From Delphinapterus leucas (Eukaryota > Chordata > Mammalia > Artiodactyla > Monodontidae): a DNA stretch of 64,000 nucleotides. This document shows positions 35,320 to 46,945 of the stretch, piece after piece; positions within the stretch are counted from its first letter, which is position 1, and each line of letters begins with the position of its first letter. The position numbers and the translations under genes are program-made. The notes under the pieces are model-generated. The model worked only from the letters and a program-made list of their open reading frames with translations, was not told the origin of the DNA and did no database searches. Location: the NCBI RefSeq assembly GCF_002288925.2, contig NW_022098024.1:2430814-2494813 (forward strand). Direction: 5' to 3'.

Positions 35320-36190
35320 CTGCAGGCTGCTGTAGTTCTTCTTGCTTCTGCTATCTGCCCTCTGGTGGATGAGGCTATCTAAGAAGCTTGTGCAAGTTTC
35401 CTGATGGGAGGGACTGGTGGTGAGTAGAGCTGACTGTTGCTCTGGTGAGCAGAGCTTAGTAAAACTTTAATCCTCTTGACTGCTGATGTGTGGGGCTAGG
35501 TTCCCTCCCTGTTGTTTGTTTGGCCTGAGGCAACCCAACACTGGAGCTTACCTGGGCTCTTTGGTGGGGCTAATGGCAGACTCTGGGAGGGCTCACACCA
35601 AGGGGTACTTCCTAGAACTTCTGCTGCCAGTGTCCTTCTCCCTAAGGTGAGCCACAACCACCCCCCGCCTCTGCAGAAGACTCTCCAACACTAGCAGGTA
35701 GGTCTGGTTCACTCTCCCCTGGGGTCACTGCTCCTTCCCCTGGGTCCCGATGTTCACGCTACTTTGTGTGTGCCCTCCAAGAGTGGAGTTTCTGTTTTCC
35801 CCAGTCCTGTTGAAGTCCTGCAATCAAATCCCACTGGCCTTCAAAGTCTGATTCCCTAGGAATTCCTCCTCCCATTGCTGGACCCCCAGGTTGGGAAGCC
35901 TTACGTAGGGTTCAGAAGCTTCACTCCAGTGGGAGGACCTCTGTGGTATAAATGTTCTCCAGTCTGTGAGTCACTCACCCAGCAGTTATGGGATTTGATT
36001 TTCTGTGATTGCGCCCCTCCTACTGTCTCATTGTGGCTTCTCCTTTGTCTTTGGATGTGGGGTATCTTTTTAGGTGAGGTCCAGTGTCTTCCGGTTGATG
36101 ACTGTCCAGCAGCTAGTTGTGATTCTGGTGTTCTCACAAGAGGGAGTGAGAGCATGTCCTTCTACTCTGCTATCTTGGTTCAGGCCCTTC
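35320..36190 (-). promoter_or_regulatory. L1 5' UTR (copy 3)
   Basis: About 870 bp, richer in G and C than the rest. It matches 16430-17265 of L1 copy 2 along its length. In L1 this region holds the internal RNA polymerase II promoter. The + strand open frames here (35512-35694, 35875-36201) are antisense readings. Confidence 0.8.
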
Positions 36191-36199
36191 CAGACTTCT

Positions 36200-37069
36200 A
36201 ATAACTATTTTAACTGGACTTTCTACTGGTAAAGATTGTATTTTCTTAACTGTGGAAGTATTTCTGAAAAAATTTTTTAAAGCCCACTTAAGAGAAAAAA
36301 AAGAAAGTCTAGCTATGCAATCATGAAAGAAAATTAGAGAAGTTATTTCTAGTGTGATTTTTAGAGCTGATGGCTCCCTTGAGATAATAGTGGGCCTGCC
36401 ATTCTTGGCTGGACCAAAGTTGGTAGCTTTGTGTCTTCAAAGTTTTCTGGAATGGGAAATTTTGCATAATATGTTATAAGTCTCATTCTCAACAAGTGAC
36501 TGTGAAAGACTCAGCTGGCATGATCTGATAGATACTCCAGAGATGGACATATTTAGTTATAATCATATGTTAAACTATTTTCATGTGGGTTGCATTATGA
36601 CTTGGATAATTTGAGCACATTCATAGGTGAATAGCTCTAGAGGAGGACTACTCCGTGGTTTATCTTTCAGTGGGAGTGCTTCAATCCTGCCTACTCACAC
36701 CACAGATCTTAATACATTTTGGAAGTAAATATTTATTGTTCCTATTGAATTTAGCATCCAAAAATGTTGTTTATCCTTAGCAGTTTTGTTTAAACAGAGG
36801 CATAAGTGAATCACAGATAAAGAACTATTTCTAGATTAAGAACTTTACTTATATAATAGCATTGCTTAGTTAATTCTTTTCTTCCAATTTTAAAATCTCA
36901 GATTAAACATACTAATGGAATCAATTGACAAATATATAAACAGAATATAAATAATCATAATAGCAATTGTTTTAAGACAGTAAAATAAGAGCTGAACATT
37001 GAATTTGAAATTAGAAAAATGTTTAAATTTACTGTATGAACATGTGAAAATTTATTAATTTTTCTTGGT
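36200..37069. other. Unique AT-rich spacer
   Basis: No recognised repeat or exon. Confidence 0.4.
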
Positions 37070-37220
37070 CTCACTTTTTTCATTGATAAAATAGAATTAT
37101 TAACATCTATGTTACCTTGTAAAAAATAAATGAAAAAAGAAAATAAATGAATGTGTGTGTTTATATTAATCTAATACAGTAGATAGCACTTAGTAGATAT
37201 TCAAGAAATGGTACCTTAAT
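37070..37220 (+). repeat. MIR SINE, 3' half
   Basis: 'gtctcacttttttcattgat', 'aaaatagaattattaaca' and 'gtagatagcacttagtagat' follow the MIR core to tail. Confidence 0.65.
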
Positions 37221-37224
37221 TTTG

Positions 37225-37390
37225 TTAGTATATATAGCACATTATAGTTTATAAATATTACTTTCATATGCATTATTATTTTTCACATCTATTTTCACTT
37301 TTTTACGTGTAAAGAACTTGAGACTTTGAGAGGGTAGATGACTTTCTCAAGTTTTTGCATATAGCAACTCTCTAAGTGATGGCTTTACAT
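37225..37390 (-). repeat. MIR SINE
   Basis: 'tttcactttttta' then 'gagactttgagagggtagat' and 'gactttctcaag' are the MIR core in reverse. Confidence 0.6.
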
Positions 37391-37399
37391 ATTTATTCC

Positions 37400-37560
37400 A
37401 CAAATAATCTATGATTTTTACATGTTTAATTTAAACTTCACAAAAACTAAAGAAACTGAGGCACAGAGAGCTTAAGTCACTTTCAAAGCATAACACGGGT
37501 AAGGTGTAATGGGACAGGACTCTTAATTTCAGCCAGACCTCATGCTTTTTATAACATAAC
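37400..37560 (-). repeat. MIR SINE
   Basis: 'aaagaaactgaggcacagag', 'agcttaagtcactttcaaag' is a clear reverse MIR core. It lies head to tail with the previous MIR. Confidence 0.85.
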
Positions 37561-37599
37561 ACACTGAACCCCCCACGAAGTCACAGATACCATGCTACA

Positions 37600-37900
37600 T
37601 CTCCAATCTAATCCCCATTCCCTCTTTCACTGTATTTTTTTTAATCCTCCAGCTATACAAATCACAGATTGTTCTGCAAACATACCATCTAATTTCTATC
37701 ATGTTTTGCTCACATGCTGCAATTTGCTTTTTTTTTTTTTTTTTTTTTACTAATTACATTCCTAGTTGTCTCCCAATCTTGTGTACATTTTCCTCTGAAT
37801 TCTTTCAATAAGCTACCAGGTAAAATCGATCACATCCTCTTTTGTGTTTCTATAGCCCTTTGTACATGTGTTTCTTGTAATACTTATAACCATGTGTTGT
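37600..37900 (+). repeat. Possible L2 fragment with a T21 run
   Basis: Pyrimidine-rich text of L2 3' character, with a 21-T run at 37728-37748. Confidence 0.4.
37728..37748. repeat. T21 homopolymer
   Basis: Uninterrupted run of 21 T. No SINE or LINE body adjoins it. Confidence 0.97.
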
Positions 37901-37904
37901 AAGC

Positions 37905-38075
37905 CAATAATAAAAATATCTAACCACTTTTTAAAAACTATTTATATGATCCAAACATTTTACATCTTTGTTTATTTAAGCCTCACAAAAAACATATGAA
38001 TTAGATATGATTATCCCACTTTTACACACACACGGTGAGGTAAACGTGTCTAAGTTCACCCAGCTCGGCCTTCTT
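37905..38075 (-). repeat. MIR SINE
   Basis: 'tttacatctttgtttattta', 'gattatcccacttttacaca' and 'ctaagttcacccagctcgg' follow MIR in reverse. Confidence 0.75.
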
Positions 38076-39349
38076 ATGCTTCCTGTTTTCATGTTATATC
38101 TTTTCCCACCCACTTGCTTTCACTCTGCTTATTTTATATTTAAAGTTTGTCACTTGTGAACAGCAGATAGTTGTGTTTGGCTTATTGGTCCATTCTGGAT
38201 ATCTCTGTCTTTTAATTGGAATTCTCATTAAAAAAAGATGCTGTTGCTGCTGTGATGATTGTTGTTTATGGAACAAATTGCCATGTGAGCACAGAAACTA
38301 GAGGCAGAGAAAGCATCACAAAAGAGAGAATATTTTATTTCACCCTGAAGACCAAAGGAAGGAGGTTGTATGTGCATAATGGCTGTAGCATCCCTGACAA
38401 AGGAAATAGCATATGCACAGATGCAAAAGCCAGGCAGTAGCAAAGGTGTAGTGTAAAAGAGATATTTAGCCCATGCATCTTTTTGTGCATCTTCTACAGG
38501 GGCACTCTATGCTCTCCACTGAAGGCTTGAGTGTTGTTGTCATATTTATACTAGATGAACCTTAGGTACTATTCACCTCCTGGCAGAGCCTTGATTAATT
38601 GGGGCACCTTTGAACAAGTTAGTGAAGTTAGATTCACCAAATCTCCCTCTTGAGGATTAGAACTAGGAAATATGGACATTAATATTGGAAAATGGTGACA
38701 CACCACAAAGCATATGTGATGAAGAAAAAAAAAACTACAGGTTTATGCAGTCATTTTGTCTTCATTTACAGAGAACAGTATATTCCTTCCAACATCATTT
38801 CCATTTAGTAACATGGCATTGACTCTTTATTCTGGCCATATAGCTCTATTAGGTTTAGTGCAGAGATGTTTTCCAGATTCCTATGGTGACTTTTTTGGCT
38901 ACCTTAGGAGGATAGTGAAAATGATAGCCTATATAATCGTGGCAAAAATAGTGTGAGTGAATTAAAAAAATCAACTCAGTCCTTTCCATTTTCTCTGCAC
39001 TATCTTAGTGTCATGTCTTGAATATTTATCATACCTCACTGGTGCCAGGAACTAGCAGGGTGATACAAACTAGGATGAAAATAGATACTAAGGTGATGGG
39101 AGATGATTATGTTTTTATGTGCTTTATAAAGTTCCATAAACAGTTATGAAATTCATAAACAATGTCAATACTGGCTTGATATATTTGGTAAGTGATATTC
39201 CATTTGAGGCTGGGATTGACCATGTTTTTGTATTAGAGAGAAGCAATACTAATCCAAACAGTTTAACAGGAATGGATAACAGTACAAAACAAAGTTGTGA
39301 AGAAATGATAGGCCATTTTCTTTATATTAAAAAAAAGTGAAGAGGGGCG
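38076..39349. other. Unique spacer
   Basis: About 1.3 kb without a recognised repeat. Small open frames on both strands (38216-38440, 38228-38443, 38756-38956, 39146-39340) show no domain. Confidence 0.4.
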
Positions 39350-40110
39350 TTATGGCAGAGATTTGAATGGACTGTAATGAATCTCAGTGGCTGAAAGCTG
39401 ATTCAGAATAAATGGAGATAATTAACAGATTGGAGATCTGCAAGCAACAGGTAATTGGATTATCAATGGATAATTTGTTTCCACAGACGTTTTGACTATC
39501 CGCACATCTGCAATATTTCATTCTTGTCGTTTTGTTCTCTGAAAGAATGTCCTCAAAACTCAGTTAATCCCTGTATGATCTCTGTAATTAAGTTATTTTG
39601 AAGAGTTGGGTACTGCATTTGTATCCTCAAACAACATCCAAAGCCCTAATTTTAATTACAAATGACACTTGATTTCCGTTGCTTTTTGACCCTTTGAGAA
39701 GATTGAAGCTTTTTCATTCTCCGAGGAGCACAAAGCTAAGTTTAATACCCTTGATCTTTTAAAACATTGACCATTAATCTGGGTCTTTTGCTCCACAGCA
39801 ACTCAAATTTGAAACTTTCTAATTGAAAGTTTTGCCATAACTTTGAAAGTTACGATAGTGCAATGATAGCCTCCGTGTTACCTGTTTTACCATTTGTAGT
39901 CTGTCGAGTTGATGACAGTCAAGTTTCTCCCTCTCTAAGGAAGACGGAAAACCACTTCCACTTCTGTGGAAGAGAAGTTGACAGTTTTCAATATTGTTGT
40001 GAAAATTTTTGCACAATTCATCCAAGGCATGTAGCAAAATTTCAAACACAGAAAAAAGCACACAATAAAACGAATACTACTAACCTATCAAGCCCAAAGT
40101 TACAGAAATG
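39350..40110. other. Repeat-free, TAAT-rich stretch (candidate conserved non-coding element)
   Basis: Homeodomain-type cores cluster here: ggagataattaacag near 39414, caggtaattggattatc near 39449, gtaattaagtt near 39584 and ccctaattttaattac near 39643. No repeat family or exon is apparent. Small overlapping frames on both strands (39819-40061 and 39863-40111) have no domain. This composition is typical of developmental enhancers but is only suggestive. Confidence 0.3.
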
Positions 40111-40214
40111 AGAAACAAGCATTTTGTGAGAGGGCCTTAGAAACACCTTTTACAGAGAGAAACACCTTTTACAATTCTAAGCTTTGATTCCCAGGCACAA
40201 GTGTTCTGTGAAGA

Positions 40215-40425
40215 GCACATTCTGGAGCCAGACACCCTGGCTTCCTATCCCACTTCATCTCTTATTGGCTGTATAATATTGTATAAGTTACTAAACATAT
40301 TGATTCAGTGTCTTAATCTTTGAGTGGGGTTTAACAGTAATCCTGAAATGCTAGATTTGTAGAAATGATTAAAAGAATAAAGTCTTAGAGCAGTGTCTCC
40401 TCTCGATTATCACTGTGTTAGCATT
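40215..40425 (+). repeat. MIR SINE
   Basis: 'ctggagccagacaccctggc', 'ttggctgtataatattgt' and 'gagcagtgtctcct' follow MIR from head to tail. Confidence 0.8.
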
Positions 40426-41744
40426 TATTATTGTTATTACAGTCAATGGAGTGACCATGGAATGTGTGAACTCATAGTCAAATTAAGTTGTGAAAGCCAT
40501 CCAGCATTCAACCAATGTTGTTGTGTTATTGTCAAGTGTTGTGTTCCTATAAGACTGGTAAAATAGAAAAAGAATGAATACTTTCATCAAGTTCAATGGT
40601 CCTTGGGACTAAACCAAAGACAGTAAAATATCATACAGTTGACACTTTATTTAAATATCACATAGTTTATTCAAAATTATGATTTTAAGTAAGAATCATA
40701 CTAAGTTTTAAAATACAGCATTAGAACACTTTAAGATAACCTGTACCACATTTGTTAATCTACATTTTTAGGTTCATGAAATTTAAATTTTCCAGAAGGC
40801 TTAATTGTTAGAAAACTGAAATAGTTGAAAAGGAAGTTGAACATATTACACTTATAACAGTCATTTGAGCCATTTGAATATATAAGGAAATTTGATTACT
40901 TAATCAGTGAAAGCCCCCCTAAAATAATTGTCAGCATTTTCTGTTTTTAGCAAAACATAAGTAGTAAACTAAAGTACCAGCTTTTAAAATTTGTTTGATA
41001 TTTAAAATTTAAGAAACTTCTGGATAATCTTCTCCTGGGGGGAAAAAATCTTCAAGGGAATATTTGTGTGGGTATGTGTGTATCATATTTAACAGTCATT
41101 ATCATCTTCAAACTACTTGGATTACTTACTATCATTAATGTCTTTCCACTCTTAGATTACAAATTTTTTTCTGAAAATTTGAAACTAATTTGAAGATCTA
41201 TCTGTGTTTAGGTTATTGTTCTGGGAATCATGAATTGGATGTTAAAAAAGGCTTAATTGGTTGAGTTTTGTGGGGAAGGGATAATATACATATGTGTAGT
41301 TATACTCTGGAGTCTCAGAAGACAAATTTTATAGTTGGAGGTCAAGAGGACCATTGGTGTCTGGAGCCTTATTGCTCACGCAGGATCCCAGGAATATAGA
41401 AGGTTAATGAGGATACAGTTACACTGTACTTTTAAGAAAAAAACAATTGCTACATGAGAATGAGGAAATTTAGACTATGCTAAACTTTCTGCCACGTGTG
41501 TTTGTGTTTTTCAACACAAAAGGCATTCCTTCAGAACCTTGGGTGTTTGCACATCTTATATGATTCTGTCATTGTTTTTTCTTTGTTCTTCTCTAGATTT
41601 TTAATAAAATGCCTTTGTAATTGGGATTTTCATAGCTTCTGGCCTCAGTTATTGACTAGATGAAATCCAGGATGGGATTTCTATACACATTTAGAAAATT
41701 ATTTTGGAGGGGTCAGTGGTTCCCAGGGGAGGACAATAGAAGAA
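40426..41744. other. Unique AT-rich spacer
   Basis: About 1.3 kb with no recognised repeat or coding exon. Confidence 0.4.
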
Positions 41745-41965
41745 AGGGGAAGAGACACAGCTAACATTTATTGAGAGCATAGCAAGTGCTTTACTTTCTT
41801 CAGTTTGTGATCCCTCAATAACTCAGTTATTTTGGCATACTTATCCCCATTTTAAAGATTAAAAATAAAACAACCAAGAATCTGAGATGGTGACTAAGGT
41901 CACTCAGTTAGTAATTAGGCTGGGTATCAAACCCGGGTGTTATGCCCAAGTCCTTACTCTTTCTA
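41745..41965 (-). repeat. MIR SINE
   Basis: 'gctaacatttattgagagca', 'cttatccccattttaaagat', 'aaggtcactcagttagtaat' and 'atcaaacccgggtgt' follow MIR in reverse, nearly full length. Confidence 0.88.
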
Positions 41966-42229
41966 AAAATGGCAAAGGGAAATAAAACCTAAGGATAAAA
42001 TCAGATTTGTTTCCCACCAAAAGATAGGCATTTCAGACTTCTTTGAGCCTCTATTTTAACTTTCTAAGAGAATACCTTCATGTGACCTTTACAATTGAAT
42101 TTATCATGAGAAATCTATTTGCTTATCCCTAAAATGTATGTTATCATGTTCAAAGTCTATCAGGTTGAGTATCTCAATCATTTACAGAAGTCATTTTTTA
42201 TTCTTAATTTACTTTTTGTGTATGTTATT

Positions 42230-42238
42230 CCTCATTTT
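42230..42238. repeat. Target-site duplication, left copy
   Basis: CCTCATTTT, repeated at 42451-42459 on the far side of a SINE. Confidence 0.85.
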
Positions 42239-42450
42239 TTTTTTTTTTTTTTTTTTTTTGTGGTACACGGGCCTCTCACTGTTGTGGCCTCTCCCGCTGC
42301 GGAGCACAGGCTCCGGACGTGCAGGCTCAGCGGCCAGGGCTCACGGGCCCAGCCGCTCCTTGGCATGTGGGATCTTCCCAGACCGGGGCACGAACCCGTG
42401 TCCCCTGCATCGGCAGGTGGACTTTCAACCACTGTGCCACCAGGGAAGCC
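42239..42450 (-). mobile_element. Short CHR-type tRNA-derived SINE
   Basis: The minus strand reads GGGCTTCCCTGGTGGCACAG at its start and ends in a long A-tail (T-run to 42259). CCTCATTTT flanks it on both sides. The body keeps many CpGs, so it is fairly young. Its antisense reading makes the proline/glycine-rich frames at 42119-42602. Confidence 0.95.
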
Positions 42451-42459
42451 CCTCATTTT

Positions 42460-42890
42460 GTTTTTGCCGTGTGGTATTAAATAGTACAAGAACCTTTCTT
42501 AATGATTTTCAAAAATATATAGAATCAGTGCCCATGGCCAGATTTGTTTGGTTTCACTGGAAGAGTAATGTTAATGTCAAGTGTATGTGTGTTTTCCCTT
42601 AGGATCTGTTTTAAGGACTCTATCTTAGGTAATCCATGGCTTTTGAATGCAAACCACAGACAACTGCTTTGCCTCACACCACTGTAACAATACTTTCAGC
42701 CAGAAGAGGCCAATGGGAGAACCCAAATTAATGATGTTTGCATCGACTGGGTGTGAGTCTAAACTACTGTAATGGAAATGTCTACACTGTCTTGAATTTC
42801 TTTTTTCTACTGGAATTTAAGAAGTAGTACAACTGTTTTCTCAATGTATTAACATCTGTTCTGGGGAGGAGAGGAGATTATAGCTACCTG
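42460..42890. other. Unique spacer
   Basis: No recognised feature. Confidence 0.4.
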
Positions 42891-42982
42891 TTCCTGTTGC
42901 TTACTCGGTACCAGACATTTTGCTAAATATATTATGAGCATTTTATCAATAGGCCTCAGGTTTTAATTAGTTTGGGGGTATT
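42891..42982 (-). repeat. MIR fragment cut by an L1 insertion
   Basis: 'cttactcggtaccagacatt' and 'atattatgagcattttatca' resemble the MIR 3' end in reverse; the rest is missing beyond the L1. Confidence 0.5.
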
Positions 42983-43319
42983 TATTTGTGTTTTCTTTTT
43001 TTTAAATTTCTTTTTAATATAAAATTTTTTAAATCGGGGTATAGTTGTTTTACAGTGTTGTGTTAGTTTCTACTGTACAGAGAAGTGGAGTTCCCTGTGA
43101 TATACAGCAGGTTCTTATTAGTTATCTATTTTATACATATTAGCATATATATGTCAATCCCAATCTCCCAATTCATCACACACACACCCCCCCCCGCTTT
43201 TCCCCCTTGGTTTGTTCTCTACATCTGTGTCTCTATTTCTGCCTTGCAAACCAGTTCATCTGTTCCATTTTTCTAGATTCTGCATATATGCATAATATAC
43301 GATATTTGTGTTTTCTTTT
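42983..43319 (-). mobile_element. 5'-truncated L1 3' end with 17-bp target duplication
   Basis: This is the L1 3' UTR in minus orientation (tatagttgttttacagtgtt, cagcaggttcttattagtta, cttgcaaaccagttcatctg), same type as L1 copies 1 and 3 with extra sequence at the 3' end. It is bracketed by TATTTGTGTTTTCTTTT at 42983-42999 and 43303-43319. Its truncation point falls at L1 sequence (gatatttgt) that shares bases with the target, a microhomology junction. Confidence 0.93.
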
Positions 43320-44185
43320 AAGGGAAAATTTTAACCTAACACTAAGAAGACCTATCAAATGCAAAAAAGACATGTCTGATGGTGGTTCTCTTAAAAAGGT
43401 TATTTTATTTCCACTATTACTTCAGTAGAATTCCTGAGAATAAGAGGAGATGAATCAGAGAGGGAGTGGGGGTTTTCAATGACAGGAAGAGGCTTGGGTA
43501 GCACTTGGGACCCTCAGGTAGTTTTGGGATTGGAAAATTGTCAATAGAGTGGCCATTTATTGCAAGTAACTTTCTAGAAAGACTACCTCCTGTGGGTGCA
43601 GCAAGAGTTCTGAGGGTGTGTTCAGGCTTTGCAGCAAGGATGGATCTGTTAAAAATCTCTGTAGGGGACAATAATTAGTCACAAAGCTGATCAGGGACCA
43701 GTCACAGCAATCTGATGATTTGTACAAGCTTTTCTCCCCATTTTAGCCCTGACCGTGGTTACAGTGAGGGGATCTGACAGCCATGTGTTATGATGGATCC
43801 ACTGTATTCCGCATGGAGACAGTCTGCCCATCATTTTTGCATTCTGTCTCCCTCTGGCATTTATTCTTTTATTTCAAAACAATTCGCTTAGTGACTACTC
43901 TATGTCAAACACACTGACATCTTTATAGACCCTGCTCAACTTACTACAGATCATTTCTCCATGTGTTACCTTACACACAAAAATTAACATTAAAACATTT
44001 TTACTTCTAAGATTTGTGCAATAGAAACAGAATGTTTTGTTGGGGCCATTTCCATAAGCAGTTTCTGTATGCTTGCAAAGTGGAAAAGGCTTAAGAATTG
44101 ACCCTAGAATTTTTGATTGAGACAGGGCTCAGTAAATAGAAATTTACTATTAAGATCCCTCTTTAACAGATGAAGAAATCTGCTC
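43320..44185. other. Unique spacer
   Basis: No recognised repeat or exon. The minus-strand 84-residue frame at 43417-43671 has no domain. Confidence 0.4.
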
Positions 44186-44336
44186 AATATTTTGTAACAA
44201 CCCAAATGGGAAAAGAATTTGAAAAAGAATAGACACATGTATATGTATAATTGAATCATTTTGCTGTACACCTGAAACTAACACAAACATTATTAATCAA
44301 CTCTACTCCAATATAAAATAAAAATGAAAAAAAAAA
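44186..44336 (+). mobile_element. Short 5'-truncated L1 3' end
   Basis: 'gggaaaagaatttgaaaaag', 'ttttgctgtacacctgaaac' and 'tcaactctactccaatataa' with an A-tail. Only about 150 bp of the element is present. Confidence 0.85.
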
Positions 44337-46429
44337 GGAAATTGGCTTCCTGAGCTGATATGGCTACTACATGTTGGAGATGAAAATAGTTCCATCAAAT
44401 ATCTGGGCTTTTAATAACTAAATATTTAAGCTTTCAGTGAGAGAGAGATGATGCAAATTATTTGATTCTAAAATATTAGTTTCTCTGTTCTTTAAATTTT
44501 ATGAAGGCTGATGTCTTAAGGCTGTGAAGATTTCTTCAGTTGTAAATGGCTTAAACACAGTTTCTAATGAGGGCTGTGAAACCAGTTGAAACTGAGTGTT
44601 GTCTTGGAATTAAGAGGTAGAGTTTCTTTTTCTAGGAATGCACAATGTGCAACACTCAATTGACTTTTCTCTGAGCGAATTCAAGTCTTTCCTTTCACAA
44701 GGGTACTATTTATTCTTTGGTAAATGTTTAATAAAGCAATTGAACAGTTATCTAAGTCTTTTGCAGTGTGTCTGCATGTTTTCGTGCCTTGTAATCAGCC
44801 ATAGTTTGTAAACTGGTAGAGCTTAAGTTAAAAATGTGCTATGAATGTATTTATATCTATCTTTATACATTCTTATATAGTTCACTGATTTGTCAGAAAA
44901 GGAGTCATTTCAGTTCATAAGCTGGCTGATTAGTACAATGAAAGAAACATTTAAATTGTGAGAATCAGTTGAACTATTTGTACATGTAGAAAATGTAAGC
45001 AATTTATAATCCTGGTCTTGATTTGTTAAAATAATGAAGACAAGAGGATGCAAAGCATATTCCATCCCTGTTTTCTTCATAGCAGCACATGGAATTTTGT
45101 AGAAAGCAAACTACCCATTCACACAGCCTGCTTTTATTTTTTTCCCCTCCCTCTCTTACCACGTGTCCCTTTCCTGCTCAGTTACTTTGAGTTCAGCCTT
45201 CCAGAAGTACCTGCCAAAATATTTAATAATTTTTGATGACACCAAGGGCTTACTGGAGTTCCTGTATAGGGGTAAGACGTCGACTTCAGGTTTGAAAAAC
45301 ATTCTTGGACTCTTAAGTGATAACTCAGGATTTGATAGACACATAGATCTCATAAGAGAAAAATAAATCTATTTGCTGTAATTTTCTCTACTACCAAAAT
45401 ATATTGTTTTTGCAGGAAGAAAGGGAGGGAAATTCTGCTACAGGTATTGGAAAGAGTTATTAAATAGATCAGTACTAAGAAAAAAATTTCTCTTGTCTGT
45501 CAAAGCCCTCTGGTGTTGCCAAGTCATTTTGTATCTGATGTTCAAGAGAGACAGGGCCGCCTTCTTCAAAGGCTCATGAGAAAAGAATCAACATCGCAAC
45601 ATCGAAAGAACAGAGGAAGAAGGTAATGATGAGAAAATACTTGTGTTGCTCCTCAAATCAAAGAGAAATTTAAAAGTATTAATAAAAAGTCTCCCTGGGA
45701 AACTGAACCTTATTGATACTAATAGGTTGACAGCATGATTAAGTGTTCTTATTCTATGTCTTTTGAAAATATGGAAAGGAAAATATTTTAAGAGTTAAGG
45801 TGATCCAGTTTATGTTTTTTAATCTTTTTGTGTGTGAATTTACTTTCAAATCTAACTTATTACAAAGATGTATCAATTCACTTCTGTCTGATACAACAGA
45901 TGCAGAGATCATTAGAATATGTGTAGCCTGCCTGAATCATATGGGGAGATTACTGAGACATTTGTTCACAGAGAAGAGTGTCTTTCATCTCAGTAGTATA
46001 TTTTTAGCCATTCAGCCTACAGGAGGATATATATTATCACCTGTCTTCTATAAACCCAGAGAAAATAATTTGTTCCTTTGCATTCTCTTGACACTACCCA
46101 AGAATGTGTATATCACATTCCTTAAAGAATAATTTTCAGGAAAAGGTATAATTATGCATCTCATACAGAGATAGAATAAACATGTGATAAACATTGAATT
46201 TAACTCATTATTAATGAGGAAACTGAAAGATGTTACAACTAGTTCAAAAGAGAATGCCAAGAACAGATACATTTTTAAACCAGGAATATTAAAGTTAAGG
46301 TGCAAATGAAGGCAAACTGGCTTCTAACATAGTGGGGGAAGGGAAGGCAATTGAATTTTACCAGACAAACTTAATTTTCATGTCTATAAGTAAGAATCAC
46401 TTTGCATTGCCATGAATTACCTATAACTT
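44337..46429. other. Unique AT-rich spacer
   Basis: About 2.1 kb with no recognised repeat. Open frames at 45048-45236, 45163-45366 and 45800-46132 (110 residues) show no domain. Confidence 0.4.
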
Positions 46430-46945
46430 AAAGAGTTATCTATAACTTAAAGATATGTCATATATAGATAACGGAATACTACTCAGCCATAAAAAAGAAT
46501 GAAATAATATCGTTTGCAGCATCATGGATGAACCTAGAGATTATCATACTAAGTGAAGTAAGTCAGAGAGAGAAAGACAAACACCATAGGTATATCACTT
46601 ATATGTGGAATCTAAAATATGACACAAATGAACTTATCTATGAAACAGATTCATAGACATAGAAAACACACTTATGGTTACCAAAGGGGAAAAGGGGGTG
46701 GGGATAAATTCGATGCTTGGGATTAGCACATACACTATTACATACAAAATAGATAAACAGCAAGGTCCTACTGTATAGCACAGGGAAGTATATTCAATAT
46801 CTTGTAATTAATGGAAAAGAATCTGAAAAAGAATATACATATATATGTATAACTGAATCACTTTGCTGTGAATCGGAAACAGACACAATACTGTAAATCA
46901 ACTCCACTTCAATAAAAAAATTTTAAAAAGAGTTATCTATAACTT
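46430..46945 (+). mobile_element. 5'-truncated L1 with 19-bp target duplication
   Basis: The + strand runs from the last part of L1 ORF2 (acggaatactactcagccat) through the 3' UTR (ttatggttaccaaaggg, gtcctactgtatagcacagg) to 'caataaaaaaattttaa'. It is flanked by the perfect duplication AAAGAGTTATCTATAACTT at 46430-46448 and 46927-46945. It is a clean textbook L1 insertion. Confidence 0.96.

Larger units (their letters stand above)
30044..36199 (-). mobile_element. L1 copy 3: full-length cetartiodactyl L1, dead, with possible 3' transduction
   Basis: On the minus strand: 5' end just inside 36190, 5' UTR to about 35320, ORF1 about 34375-35316, ORF2 about 30445-34270, 3' UTR, and an A-rich tail at 30210-30255. 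A further 150 bp of non-L1 sequence then ends in a second A-rich tract at 30053-30080. The 9-bp CAGACTTCT occurs directly beyond it (30044-30052) and directly beyond the L1 5' end (36191-36199). ORF1 and ORF2 are broken by stops, shifts and a (TA)n expansion. Confidence 0.9.

Noticed and set aside
42119..42602. Overlapping frames of 121 and 154 residues rich in Gly, Pro and Arg
   Set aside because: They read through the SINE at 42239-42450. Similar frames appear at every short SINE copy (11581-11942, 13332-13632, 51711-52065).
45800..46132. 110-residue + strand frame
   Set aside because: No domain, no promoter or splice context, and such lengths are expected by chance in 64 kb.
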